Below are positions 8,827 to 16,100 of a DNA stretch of 64,000 bases, one piece after another. A program made the position numbers and the translations under genes. This stretch comes from Flavobacterium eburneipallidum (GTDB taxonomy: Bacteria > Bacteroidota > Bacteroidia > Flavobacteriales > Flavobacteriaceae): NCBI RefSeq assembly GCF_027111355.2, contig NZ_CP114291.2, positions 2,604,001-2,668,000 of the forward strand, read 5' to 3'. The notes under the pieces were generated by a model. That model did no database searches. It was not told the DNA's origin and worked only from the letters and a program-made list of their open reading frames with translations. Numbering within the stretch: the stretch's first letter is position 1; each line of letters starts with the position of its first letter.

Positions 8827-10062
8827 ATGAAAACTAAAATATTTTTATTCATATTGCTGGGAATGCTAAATATGCAAGCGCAAACAGCTAAAAAACCAGT
8901 AACAACCAAAAAACCGGCAACCACAACTGCAAAACCAAAAACAGTAGCAAAGCCAGCACCAAAAACAACAGTAGCTCCTGAAGGCATTTTTGCCACAATT
9001 ACTACTAATAAAGGAAGCATTGTGGTAGCATTAGAATACAAAAAAACACCTGTAACGGTAGCCAACTTCATCTCATTGGCCGAAGGAAAAAACACTTTTG
9101 TTAGCGATGCTAAACTAAAAGGAAAACCTTTTTATGACGGATTAAAATTTCACCGTGTAATTGCTGATTTCATGATTCAAGGAGGAGATCCTTCCGGAAA
9201 TGGATCAGGTGGACCGGGTTATAAATTCAAAGATGAGTTTACCGATTTGCAATTTGACAAAGGAGGAATTCTAGCTATGGCCAATGCTGGACCAACCACT
9301 AACGGAAGTCAGTTTTTTATCACCCACAAAGACACACCTTGGTTAAATGGCAAACACACCATTTTTGGTCATGTAACCAAAGGAATGGAAATTGTCAATG
9401 CGATAGCACAAGACGATGTAATTTTAAAAATTACCATTACCCGAAAAGGAGCCGCTGCTTTAGCCTTTAACGCACCAAAAGTATTTGCTGATTATTATGC
9501 TAACAAGGACGAAGAAGCTAAAAAACAAGCCGCTATAGACGAAGAAAACAAGAAAAAACAAGCCGCAATTGAAGCCGAAAACAAACGAATTTATTTTGAA
9601 AAATACGGAAGCGTAATCGCTGCTAAAAAAAACTATATAGCCGAAACAAAGGCCACTGCTACCACAACTCCATCAGGTGTATCGTATAAAATCACTCAAA
9701 AAGGAAGCGATGTAAAACCTGCCAACGGAACAACTGTTAACATCAGTTATGCTGGCTATTTAGAAGATGGAACTTTATTTGACAGTAATTTTTCAGATGT
9801 GGCTAAAAGCTACGGAATATATGATGCCAACAGAGATGCGCAAGGCGGTTACAAACCCTTTCCTTTTGAAACTGGACAAAAAAACATGATTCCTGGATTT
9901 CTTGAAGGATTAAATCAGTTGTCATTTGGCGACAAAGCCATTGTATTCATACCATCAAGTCTTGCTTATGGTGAAAATGGTGCTGGAAATGTGATACCGC
10001 CAAATGCTAATTTGATTTTCGAAATCGAAATGACTGAAATCAAAGCTGAAGTAAAACAATAA
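8827..10062 (+). CDS. Cyclophilin-FKBP fusion prolyl isomerase, secreted paralogue
   Basis: 411 residues with the same domain order as the upstream gene but an ordinary Sec signal ([19 protein letters not shown]) and a Lys/Thr/Pro/Ala repeat linker (about 20-50). The cyclophilin domain (about 52-225) keeps [15 protein letters not shown] and [15 protein letters not shown] Lys/Glu/Ala-rich coiled segment follows (about 230-265), then the FKBP domain (about 275-405, ending [13 protein letters not shown]). The lack of a lipobox Cys suggests a soluble periplasmic partner of the lipoprotein copy, produced by tandem duplication. It is the last gene of the nrnA-gldI group and ends in a strong hairpin terminator. 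Confidence 0.87.
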   Translation: MKTKIFLFILLGMLNMQAQTAKKPVTTKKPATTTAKPKTVAKPAPKTTVAPEGIFATITTNKGSIVVALEYKKTPVTVANFISLAEGKNTFVSDAKLKGKPFYDGLKFHRVIADFMIQGGDPSGNGSGGPGYKFKDEFTDLQFDKGGILAMANAGPTTNGSQFFITHKDTPWLNGKHTIFGHVTKGMEIVNAIAQDDVILKITITRKGAAALAFNAPKVFADYYANKDEEAKKQAAIDEENKKKQAAIEAENKRIYFEKYGSVIAAKKNYIAETKATATTTPSGVSYKITQKGSDVKPANGTTVNISYAGYLEDGTLFDSNFSDVAKSYGIYDANRDAQGGYKPFPFETGQKNMIPGFLEGLNQLSFGDKAIVFIPSSLAYGENGAGNVIPPNANLIFEIEMTEIKAEVKQ

Positions 10063-10100
10063 ATTCACACTCGTTTTTATTCCGATATGATATTAAATAA

Positions 10101-10133
10101 CAAACCCCGACAATTTTATTTTGTCGGGGTTTG
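10101..10133. terminator. Strong hairpin terminator
   Basis: CAAACCCCGACAA (10101-10113), a 7-base loop, then TTGTCGGGGTTTG (10121-10133), followed by a T-rich tail. The 13-bp perfect stem ends the nrnA-gldI-isomerase operon. Confidence 0.88.
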
Positions 10134-10194
10134 GTGTTTTTGGGATATTTTTATAAATGTAAAAATCTGATTACTGCAACCTGATTACTGACCA

Positions 10195-10632
10195 CTATTT
10201 CTTAAATTTCCAATCAAATTCGTCCTTGGCATTGATAATAGCACCAATTTCAAATTTTACCACTTCTTCAAATTCGGTTTGCAGGATAAACCAATTGTCT
10301 TCGTTGAAATAATTTTCGAAAGTATCAAAATCTTCTTCTGTAAATTTGGTAATATTTTTAGTAGCCAATTCCTTTTTAACCGCACTTATTTTTTTGCCAA
10401 TGATTGTGTTACCAAACAATTCTAAATCGGGACTTGAAGCCACAATATACCCCAGCTTTAGTTCTTCATCCTTATAAAATGTCAAACGCATTTTGAGGGC
10501 ATTATAGGCAAAAATCACATTGTCGTCTTCATCTTTATAATTGCGGTTGGGTTTTCCGTAAAGTGCCACCACATCGTTTTGTTTCATTCCGAAAAGGAGT
10601 TTATCGATTCCGTTTTTTAGGTTTATTTTCAT
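10195..10632 (-). CDS. Hypothetical cytosolic protein (145 aa)
   Basis: A 145-residue protein with no signal peptide or membrane segment. It begins with FGMKQNDVVALYGKPN, reminiscent of the G-x-S-x-x-x-V-x-x-x-x-G-x-P pattern in SmpA/BamE-like folds, but nothing else in the sequence supports a link to BamE. The rest alternates beta-prone and acidic helical segments. Function unknown. It has its own leader in the region of degenerate repeats at 10.64-10.83 kb. Confidence 0.65.
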   Translation of the reverse strand: MKINLKNGIDKLLFGMKQNDVVALYGKPNRNYKDEDDNVIFAYNALKMRLTFYKDEELKLGYIVASSPDLELFGNTIIGKKISAVKKELATKNITKFTEEDFDTFENYFNEDNWFILQTEFEEVVKFEIGAIINAKDEFDWKFKK

Positions 10633-10942
10633 TTGAATTTATTTTACCACAAAGGTCGTAAAGTTTTTCACAAAGTTCGCAAAGTTTACCAAAGTTAAGG
10701 CAATCGCTTTTAGAAAATTACCGCAGATTCGCAGATTTTAAAATAAATCAGAACTATTTTATTGCACTAATTCAAAAATCAGTGTTAATTTTATCTAATT
10801 TATGTTATGAAAATCAGCGAATCAGCGGTGTTTTTTTTTATTTAGAATTTCTTCGGTTTCAAAAGCGAATGCCCTGCTCAAAGTTCGCAAAGTTTTAAAA
10901 TTAAAAACAAATCCTTATTTTAGTTCAACAAAAGTACTAATC
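10633..10942. repeat. Intergenic region with degenerate dispersed repeats
   Basis: No gene. It contains short direct repeats of the type CAAAGTTCGCAAAGTTT, and an inverted pair CCGCAGATTCGCAGATTTT (10721-10739) against AAAATCAGCGAATCAGCGG (10810-10828). Such elements are scattered between genes here and have no visible coding capacity. Confidence 0.5.
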
Positions 10943-11065
10943 ATGAAATAGAAAGCCAAAATCATCACTCATCGAAACCAAAAAAGAATAGCCGTTTATT
11001 TCGAAAAAAATGCTGAATTAATAACAAGAATCAAATTAATAGAAGGATCACGCTGGAGTCAAACC
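10943..11065 (+). pseudogene. Interrupted N-terminal segment of the tyrosine recombinase (TAG at codon 3)
   Basis: Starting from an ATG at 10943 the frame reads Met-Lys-amber (TAG at 10949-10951). It then stays open and in frame with the recombinase for 38 further codons (KAKIITHRNQKRIAVYF... GSRWSQT). That peptide reads like genuine protein (basic, then beta-strand-like, leading into WSQTMGVWHIPDT), so the ancestral start was probably here and codon 3 has become a stop. No ATG exists between the stop and 11066. Confidence 0.65.
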
Positions 11066-11980
11066 ATGGGCGTTTGGCACATTCCTGATACCGAAGAAAA
11101 TAGAATTCGGTTTAGGATTCTTCCTTTATCACACACTATTCCGTCTCCAGATGGCATAGAACAAATCCAAAAATTCAAACAAGTACTGCGCTCCAAACGC
11201 TACAGCGAAAATACCATTACTACTTATAGCGAAGCACTAAAATTGTTCTTGGTTTTTTATAGAGAAAAAGCTATTGCCGAAATCACTAACGATGATGTGG
11301 TTATTTACAATAACGAATATATTTTGAAAAACAATCTATCTGCATCGTATCAAAACCAAATTGTCAACGCTATAAAATTATTTTTCCAAACCATTCGTGA
11401 AACCAAAATGCTGGTAGATAAAATTCACCGTCCTAAAAATGCGAAAACACTACCCAATGTTTTAAGTAAAGAAGAAATATTTAGACTTATTGATTTGACA
11501 ACCAATATAAAACACAAAACGCTATTGGCTTTAATTTACTCATCTGGACTCCGAATTAGTGAAGCTATAAACATGAAAATCATTGATATTGATAGCCAAA
11601 GGATGCTAATTCATGTTAAAAATGCAAAGGGCAAAAAAGACCGATACACTTTATTGTCAACAAAAGTTTTAGAACTACTACGAGAGTACTATGCCATTTA
11701 TAAACCAAAAATGTTTTTATTTGAAGGGCAACATGGAGAACAATATAGTAGTAGAAGTGCACAATCTGTATTGCAACAATCAGCTAAAAAAGCGGGAATC
11801 ACTAGACCCATTAGTTTGCATACCCTTCGGCATAGTTTTGCCACACATTTATTAGAAAGTGGCACCGATTTGAGATACATACAAGATTTGTTAGGGCATA
11901 GTAGTCCGAAGACAACTATGATATATACCCATGTAACCAATACTTCGTTAAAAAAGATTATCAATCCTTTTGATATGTAA
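11066..11980 (+). CDS. Tyrosine recombinase (integrase) at head of cassette-like array
   Basis: 304 residues from the first uninterrupted ATG. A SAM-like core-binding domain (about 30-120: IQKFKQVLRSKRYSENTITTYSEA) is followed by the catalytic domain with the full R-K-H-R-H-Y set: SGLRISEAI, AKGKKDRY, LHTLRHSFATHL, DLLGHSS and MIYTHV. The C-terminal part (AGITRP, HTLRHSFAT, QDLLGHS, TTMIYTHV, ending PFD) resembles integron integrases closely. The extra IntI-specific segment between the second and third catalytic patches is absent, as in Xer/phage-type enzymes. The natural start seems to be 41 codons upstream, broken by TAG, so the enzyme may be truncated or off. Three cassette-like units with palindromic separators lie directly downstream. 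Confidence 0.85.
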   Translation: MGVWHIPDTEENRIRFRILPLSHTIPSPDGIEQIQKFKQVLRSKRYSENTITTYSEALKLFLVFYREKAIAEITNDDVVIYNNEYILKNNLSASYQNQIVNAIKLFFQTIRETKMLVDKIHRPKNAKTLPNVLSKEEIFRLIDLTTNIKHKTLLALIYSSGLRISEAINMKIIDIDSQRMLIHVKNAKGKKDRYTLLSTKVLELLREYYAIYKPKMFLFEGQHGEQYSSRSAQSVLQQSAKKAGITRPISLHTLRHSFATHLLESGTDLRYIQDLLGHSSPKTTMIYTHVTNTSLKKIINPFDM

Positions 11981-12130
11981 GAAATATTTTTAAATTTGTA
12001 AAACAAACAAAAAAATAAAACGCTCAAAAACTATTAAAAACATGCGTATAACATGCCAATTTAGAATAAAAAGTGGTAGTTTTATGCGTATATATAGTAG
12101 TTAGCGGGCATTGTAAAACGACACCAAAGA
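11981..12130. other. Recombinase-proximal region with first unit boundary
   Basis: The stretch contains ATGCGTATA twice (12042-12050 and 12084-12092) and ends in TATATAGTA followed by GTTAGCGGG (12100-12108), the left boundary of the first unit. By position this corresponds to the attI-like site of an integron. A similar TATAT...GTTGGCGG junction precedes the gene at 8-487 on the minus strand. Function as a recombination site is inference. Confidence 0.4.
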
Positions 12131-12445
12131 ATGACACTTAAAGACGACATAAAAGCAAGAATACAAACTGATTTTGGAGCAAATGCAGACAAGGCAACGA
12201 CAATGTTATTTGACGCAATCAACAAAGTTGACTATCTGAAAACAGACAGAGTTATTCGTTGTATTGTGTTTTTGGCAAATGGCGATTTGACAGACTTGAG
12301 CAAATACATTGAAACTGCAACTTTTGACACAAGAGATGTTATGCTTTGGGCTGAATATGAAAAATTAAGTGATGACTTGAACTACAAAAGAAAGCGAGAC
12401 TTTAATAAGACGTTTGACGAATGTACAAGCAACGTGAAAGAATAA
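12131..12445 (+). CDS. Hypothetical protein, first gene of cassette-like unit A
   Basis: 104 residues, mostly alpha-helical, without signal or membrane segments. It starts TLKDDIKARIQTDFGANADKA and ends in a basic/acidic tail. I do not recognise a family. The stop is 5 bases before the phosphatase-like gene, so the two are co-transcribed and travel as one unit bounded by GTTAGCGGG (12100-12108) and CCCGCTAAC (12817-12825). It may assist or regulate the phosphatase, but only its position suggests so. Confidence 0.65.
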   Translation: MTLKDDIKARIQTDFGANADKATTMLFDAINKVDYLKTDRVIRCIVFLANGDLTDLSKYIETATFDTRDVMLWAEYEKLSDDLNYKRKRDFNKTFDECTSNVKE

Positions 12446-12449
12446 GAAC

Positions 12450-12800
12450 ATGCAAATTAACACAAAACTGAAATTGCTATTTGTTTGTACAGTAAACAGA
12501 ATGAGAAGTGCAACGGCTCATAAAATTTACGAAGATGACGACCGTTTTGAAGTTAAGTCGGCAGGGACAGACAAGTCAGCAAACACAATTCTAACAGAAG
12601 AAATATTAAATTGGGCTGACAGTATTGTTGTAATGGAAAAACACCATAGAAATCATATAAGAAAACATTTTCCTGAAATCTATAAAAACAAGAGAATTGT
12701 TTGCTTGTACATTCCAGACGACTATGACTATATGCAGACTGAATTAATTGGAATACTAAAAGACAAAGTAGAAGATGTATACAGCAGGAAACTTATTTGA
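12450..12800 (+). CDS. Low-molecular-weight tyrosine phosphatase-like protein
   Basis: 116 residues with the phosphatase loop CTVNRMRS: Cys13 and Arg19 in C-x5-R, directly after a hydrophobic beta strand (LKLLFVC). The family usually runs about 150 residues with a C-terminal DP general-acid motif. Here the end is short and reads IPDDYDY, whose Asp could serve. Members dephosphorylate phosphotyrosine proteins or arsenate. Small single-domain forms of this kind recur in mobile regions of Bacteroidota. Second gene of unit A, 5 bases after the hypothetical gene and 16 bases before the unit's right boundary. Confidence 0.75.
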   Translation: MQINTKLKLLFVCTVNRMRSATAHKIYEDDDRFEVKSAGTDKSANTILTEEILNWADSIVVMEKHHRNHIRKHFPEIYKNKRIVCLYIPDDYDYMQTELIGILKDKVEDVYSRKLI

Positions 12801-12816
12801 CGAAGAGAAACAACGA

Positions 12817-12951
12817 CCCGCTAACAGCCGTTTTGCAAAAGCGGGGGTTTCGTGCTTCTATGACAGTGAAGTGCTAAATTCAAGCTTTGTACTTCTAATG
12901 AAGTTTAGTGCTGAAAATCCCCGCCTTCGCAAAGCGGCGAAACGTTGGCGG
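12817..12951. repeat. attC-like palindromic element 1
   Basis: Starts with CCCGCTAAC, the exact complement of the left boundary of unit A at 12100-12108. It ends in GTTGGCGG, the left boundary of unit B. Between them the sequence folds: TTTTGC and GCGGGGGTTT on the left pair with AAAATCCCCGC and GCAAA on the right, with a further imperfect stem (AGTGCTAAATTC / GAAGTTTAGTGCT) at the apex. Length (about 135 bases), layout and position match integron attC sites. Recombination activity is inferred. Confidence 0.6.
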
Positions 12952-12995
12952 TAAGTTAACCATCAAAAAACAACTAATTAGGAAACAACAACCAA

Positions 12996-13796
12996 ATGAA
13001 AAAGATAATATTCAGTTCTTTAATAATTAATTTATTTGCTTGTAATTCGCAAACCAAAAATGTTGAAACTAAAAATGAAAGTTTAATTCAAAAATCAATT
13101 GAAAAAAGCTCAAATAATGATAAAGAATCAATTGTTGACTATAATTTGATTTTAGAAAATAAAAAAATTGACGGTATTGAAATTTCGCTACTGAATATTG
13201 GAAATTTAAATTTACCAACTGGAAAAATAATTGTTTGTGACCCTTTGGTCTATACCGAACTGATTCCCTTATCTAAAAGTGTAAACCCTGGGAATTATCC
13301 AATGAAAATCTATATAGCTAAAACAAAAAAATCGGGCGATAGATTTGCGTTGGCAAAATTGGAAATCACTGACAAAAAAGCCGTTAAATGGATTCTTGCA
13401 TTAAGAGAAAACGAAAACAGCAATGAACTAAAAGAAGATGATTCCTTTTTTGGTTTTACTGTTGATGCAGGTTTAGCAAGTTTTTTTGATTATAAAACAG
13501 GTTTAGAATTTGACAAATTCCAAAAGGAATTTTATGAAAAAGATTCAAACAAAAATATTTATGATGATTATTTTGAAACTGAATTTAAAAAAAATGCAGT
13601 TAATAAAAATGACCCAAAAGATGTTGGGAATTGGATTAATTACACGTTTCCTAAAACAGAATTAAATATCCCAATGTTTCAATCAGGTTACGGAGATGGT
13701 TTATATCCAGCATATTGGGGAATTGATGCAAATGGAAAAATCACATCATTAATAATCGATTTCTTCGTTGTAGAATTACCAAAACTGAAGAAATAA
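12996..13796 (+). CDS. DUF4241-type lipoprotein, unit B
   Basis: 266 residues. It starts with a lipoprotein signal (IINLFAC, acylated Cys at about 16), then a disordered Asn/Lys/Glu stretch (to about 45). The globular region has hallmarks of DUF4241: GKIIVCDPLVY near the start, NPGNYPMKIYIA, DAGLASFFD in the middle, and QSGYGDGLYPAYWGID near the end. The family has no known biochemical role and often occurs near toxin-immunity or accessory genes. The lipobox suggests membrane anchoring, unusual for the family. Sole gene of unit B, flanked by GTTGGCGGTA (12944-12953) and its exact complement TACCGCCAAC (13799-13808). Confidence 0.78.
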   Translation: MKKIIFSSLIINLFACNSQTKNVETKNESLIQKSIEKSSNNDKESIVDYNLILENKKIDGIEISLLNIGNLNLPTGKIIVCDPLVYTELIPLSKSVNPGNYPMKIYIAKTKKSGDRFALAKLEITDKKAVKWILALRENENSNELKEDDSFFGFTVDAGLASFFDYKTGLEFDKFQKEFYEKDSNKNIYDDYFETEFKKNAVNKNDPKDVGNWINYTFPKTELNIPMFQSGYGDGLYPAYWGIDANGKITSLIIDFFVVELPKLKK

Positions 13797-13798
13797 CC

Positions 13799-13935
13799 TA
13801 CCGCCAACACACGCTACAACGGATTTGGGCAATTGGCTTAATGGGAAGTTGGTTTTGTATTTGGAATGATTTGGCAAATCCGAAGAATGGGCTTAATTTA
13901 GTCCCAAACCCGCTGTAGTGCCAGAACGTTAATGG
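13799..13935. repeat. attC-like palindromic element 2
   Basis: Begins TACCGCCAAC (13799-13808), an exact complement of the left end of unit B, and ends GTTAATGG (13928-13935), the left boundary of unit C. The stem arms CTACAACGGATTTGGG (13814-13829) and CCCAAACCCGCTGTAG (13903-13918) pair with two mismatches. The apex carries a second GGATTTGG / GGCAAATCC pairing. Closely related to element 4 at 14911. Confidence 0.65.
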
Positions 13936-14004
13936 TAAGCAAAAAAAGCGCACAATAAAACTTATCGTTTAATATTTTTGTACTTTTGAAAAAAAAGAGA
14001 AATT

Positions 14005-14232
14005 ATGAGAACAATACAACTAAATATACCTGATAGTGTTGATTTGAAAGATTACGATTTTTCAATGATAATAGCGTCAAAACTTTATGAAGATGCAAAA
14101 TTATCTGCAGGACAAGCTGCAGAAATAGCAGGACTGACAAAAAGAGCATTCATAGAAATACTTGGAAAATATGGTGTTTCAATATTTAGTAATTCAATTG
14201 ATGATTTACAATCAGATATAGCAAATGCATAA
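14005..14232 (+). CDS. UPF0175-like antitoxin, unit C
   Basis: 75 residues. After a beta-strand start (RTIQLNIPDSVDL) comes a helix-turn-helix-like stretch, SAGQAAEIAGLTKRAFIEILGKYGVS. This is the typical layout of UPF0175 proteins, which are found as antitoxins of PIN-domain or DUF3368 toxins. The start follows an A/G-rich leader. Its stop overlaps the start of the toxin gene by 8 bases, implying translational coupling. Probably binds its own promoter and neutralises the partner. Confidence 0.8.
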   Translation: MRTIQLNIPDSVDLKDYDFSMIIASKLYEDAKLSAGQAAEIAGLTKRAFIEILGKYGVSIFSNSIDDLQSDIANA

Positions 14233-14680
14233 AATAGTAATTTCCGATACAAGCACTCTGATTATTCTTCATAAAATAAATGAACTAAGTATCTTAAAAC
14301 ATGTTTATGGAGAACTTATAACTACTCCTGAAATAGCTGAAGAATTCGGAGAAAAATTACCAGATTGGATTACTGTACAATCAGTAACTGATGAAAAATA
14401 TCAAAGGTTTTTGGAAACACAAATAGACCGTGGCGAAGCAAGTGCAATTGCATTAGCTTCGGAATTTGAAGATGTTACATTATTATTGGATGACCTCAAA
14501 GCTCGCAAATTAGCTGTAAAATTAAAACTTAAGACAACTGGAGCATTAGGAGTAATTCACAAAGCTAAACAAATGTCCATTATACCAAAAGTTAAGCCTT
14601 TAATTGATAAATTGTTATTGACGAATTTTCGAATATCTAACAATATTATAGATGAAATACTAAAGTTGAATAATGAATAA
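14225..14680 (+). CDS. DUF3368/PIN-like toxin, unit C
   Basis: 151 residues with a PIN-type layout: ISDTSTLIILHKI at the N-terminus (first acidic metal ligand Asp8), EIAEEFGE, then DRGEASAIALASE and TLLLDDLKARKLA carrying further acidic residues. PIN proteins are Mg2+/Mn2+-dependent RNases. DUF3368 members pair with UPF0175 antitoxins. The 8-base overlap with the upstream antitoxin supports a type II toxin-antitoxin module. Toxin-antitoxin pairs are common stabilising cassettes in integron arrays, in keeping with the cassette-like flanks GTTAATGG (13928) and CCACTAAC (14689). Confidence 0.78.
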   Translation: MHKIVISDTSTLIILHKINELSILKHVYGELITTPEIAEEFGEKLPDWITVQSVTDEKYQRFLETQIDRGEASAIALASEFEDVTLLLDDLKARKLAVKLKLKTTGALGVIHKAKQMSIIPKVKPLIDKLLLTNFRISNNIIDEILKLNNE

Positions 14681-14688
14681 ATTGCCAG

Positions 14689-14749
14689 CCACTAACAGCT
14701 AGAGTTTCGTTGCGTGCGCAGCACGAACAATGAAACTCCTGTTGAACGG
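14689..14749. repeat. attC-like palindromic element 3 (short)
   Basis: Begins CCACTAAC, complementary in 7 of 8 positions to the left boundary of unit C (GTTAATGG). The arms AACAG(CTA)GAGTTTC and GAAACTCCTGTT pair with a 3-base bulge, and CGTGC-GCA-GCACG forms an inner stem. It ends with GTTGAACGG. About 60 bases, near the lower size limit of attC sites. Confidence 0.55.
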
Positions 14750-14809
14750 AACCGATTATACGTCCGTCAACCTATGTACTTATCGTAAGAGCTTTAGAGA
14801 GAATAGCAC

Positions 14810-14834
14810 GAGGATTTATAGTCCTCTTTTTTTT
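14810..14834 (+). terminator. Rho-independent terminator
   Basis: GAGGA, a 7-base loop, TCCTC and a run of eight T follow the palindromic element. No intact gene precedes it directly, so it may end transcription of the cassette-like block. The stretch 14750-15155 holds no gene beyond this terminator and element 4. Confidence 0.7.
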
Positions 14835-14910
14835 GGAGTAATTTCTGGAGATTTTATAGTGTTTTCCTTCACTTTTGAGTCCCGCTAATCCAAGCATTAG
14901 GTATCATAGA

Positions 14911-15057
14911 TACAACGGATTTGGGCAATTGGCTTAATGGAAAAATGGTTTTGTATTTGGGATGATTTACTTCGTCTATTCGCTATCGCTTGGGTGGCAA
15001 ATCCGAAAATAGGGTTTAATTTAGTCCCAAACTGCGTGTAGCGCTGGAACGTCAGGC
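14911..15057. repeat. attC-like palindromic element 4 with inserted 27-base module
   Basis: Nearly the same as element 2 (TACAACGGATTTGGGCAATT, then TTAGTCCCAAAC, GTGTAG, GGAACGT). It differs by a 27-base insertion between GATTT and GGCAAATCC (about 14967-14993). The insert matches part of the intergenic palindrome at 4625-4654. No gene accompanies this element, so it may be the relic of a lost unit. Confidence 0.6.
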
Positions 15058-15155
15058 TATGAAAAAACCACTATTTTCTATTAAAACCTCTCCGTTTTTC
15101 AATCCCCCAATTCAAATAAAGTCTTTTAAGATGAGGCTATTTTTTCTTCTAAATC

Positions 15156-16070
15156 CTAAAAAATAGACATCCCTGTTTTTGTGGTGAGCTGCTCCAGAGC
15201 AAACATCCCTAATTCAGAATTTCCATTAGAATTTAATCTTGGACTCCAGGTAGAAACAATAAATTCTTTAGGAAACAAAGCGACAATTCCGCCTCCTACT
15301 CCGCTTTTGCCTGGCAAGCCTACACGATAGGTAAACTCTCCTGATTCGTCATAAAACCCACAGGTTTGCATCAAAGCATTCATCCGTTTTACTTGGCTTT
15401 TGTCTAAAACTTGCATTCCTGACATAGACACTCCTTCGTTTGCCAAAAAATAAAAAGCTTTTGTCAATTCGTGACAAGACATAGTAATCGAACATTGGTG
15501 AAAATAGAAATCTAAAACTAAATCGACATCATTTTTCAAATTCCCAAAGGACTTTATAAAATTTGCCAAAGCAGTGTTTCTGCATCCTTCCTTTTTTTCG
15601 GATTGAGCTACTTTCAAATCAAAATCAATGGTTGGAATACCAGAAATTTTTCGAACGAAATCGAGAAATTCTTGCTTTGGGTTTTCAAAACTAGACACGA
15701 TCATATCAGCAATAACAATAGCTCCCGCATTAATAAAAGGATTTCGAGGAATCCCTTTTTCGAATTCTAATTGCACTAAAGAGTTGAAAGGAGTTCCCGA
15801 CGGTTCAACACCTACTCTTTCCCAAATTGTATCTCCTAGAATGGTAAATGCAAATGCTAGCGACAAGGGTTTAGAAACAGATTGAATAGAAAAACGCACT
15901 TCTGAATCTCCTATTCCAAAATTTTTACCTTGAATAGTGGTCAAACTAATCCCGAAACTATCTGGATTAACTGTTGCTAATTCTGGAATATAGGTGGCAA
16001 TACTTCCTATTTTGTCTTGAACTTGTGATTCTTTGTAGATTTCTTGTAAGGTTTGCTCAATATGCTCCAT
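15156..16070 (-). CDS. glsA: Glutaminase
   Basis: 304 residues, full length for bacterial glutaminase (GlsA/YbaS/YlaM type), which hydrolyses L-glutamine to glutamate and ammonia in the cytoplasm. It has the serine beta-lactamase-like fold. The nucleophile pair SxxK is Ser64-Val-Ser-Lys67 (QSVSKP), and other family blocks include GTPFNSLVQLE, RNPFINAGAI, and GLPGKSGVGGGI near the C-terminus. It ends 30 bases downstream of the LacI-type regulator on the same strand, so the two may be co-transcribed. Confidence 0.92.
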   Translation of the reverse strand: MEHIEQTLQEIYKESQVQDKIGSIATYIPELATVNPDSFGISLTTIQGKNFGIGDSEVRFSIQSVSKPLSLAFAFTILGDTIWERVGVEPSGTPFNSLVQLEFEKGIPRNPFINAGAIVIADMIVSSFENPKQEFLDFVRKISGIPTIDFDLKVAQSEKKEGCRNTALANFIKSFGNLKNDVDLVLDFYFHQCSITMSCHELTKAFYFLANEGVSMSGMQVLDKSQVKRMNALMQTCGFYDESGEFTYRVGLPGKSGVGGGIVALFPKEFIVSTWSPRLNSNGNSELGMFALEQLTTKTGMSIF

Positions 16071-16100
16071 GTGTAATTTAGAATATTTTCTGTAAAATTA

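Noticed and set aside
11066..11980. Recombinase as a true IntI integron integrase
   Set aside because: The IntI-specific segment between the second and third catalytic patches is missing, so I call it a Xer/phage-type enzyme with an integron-like role only as hypothesis.
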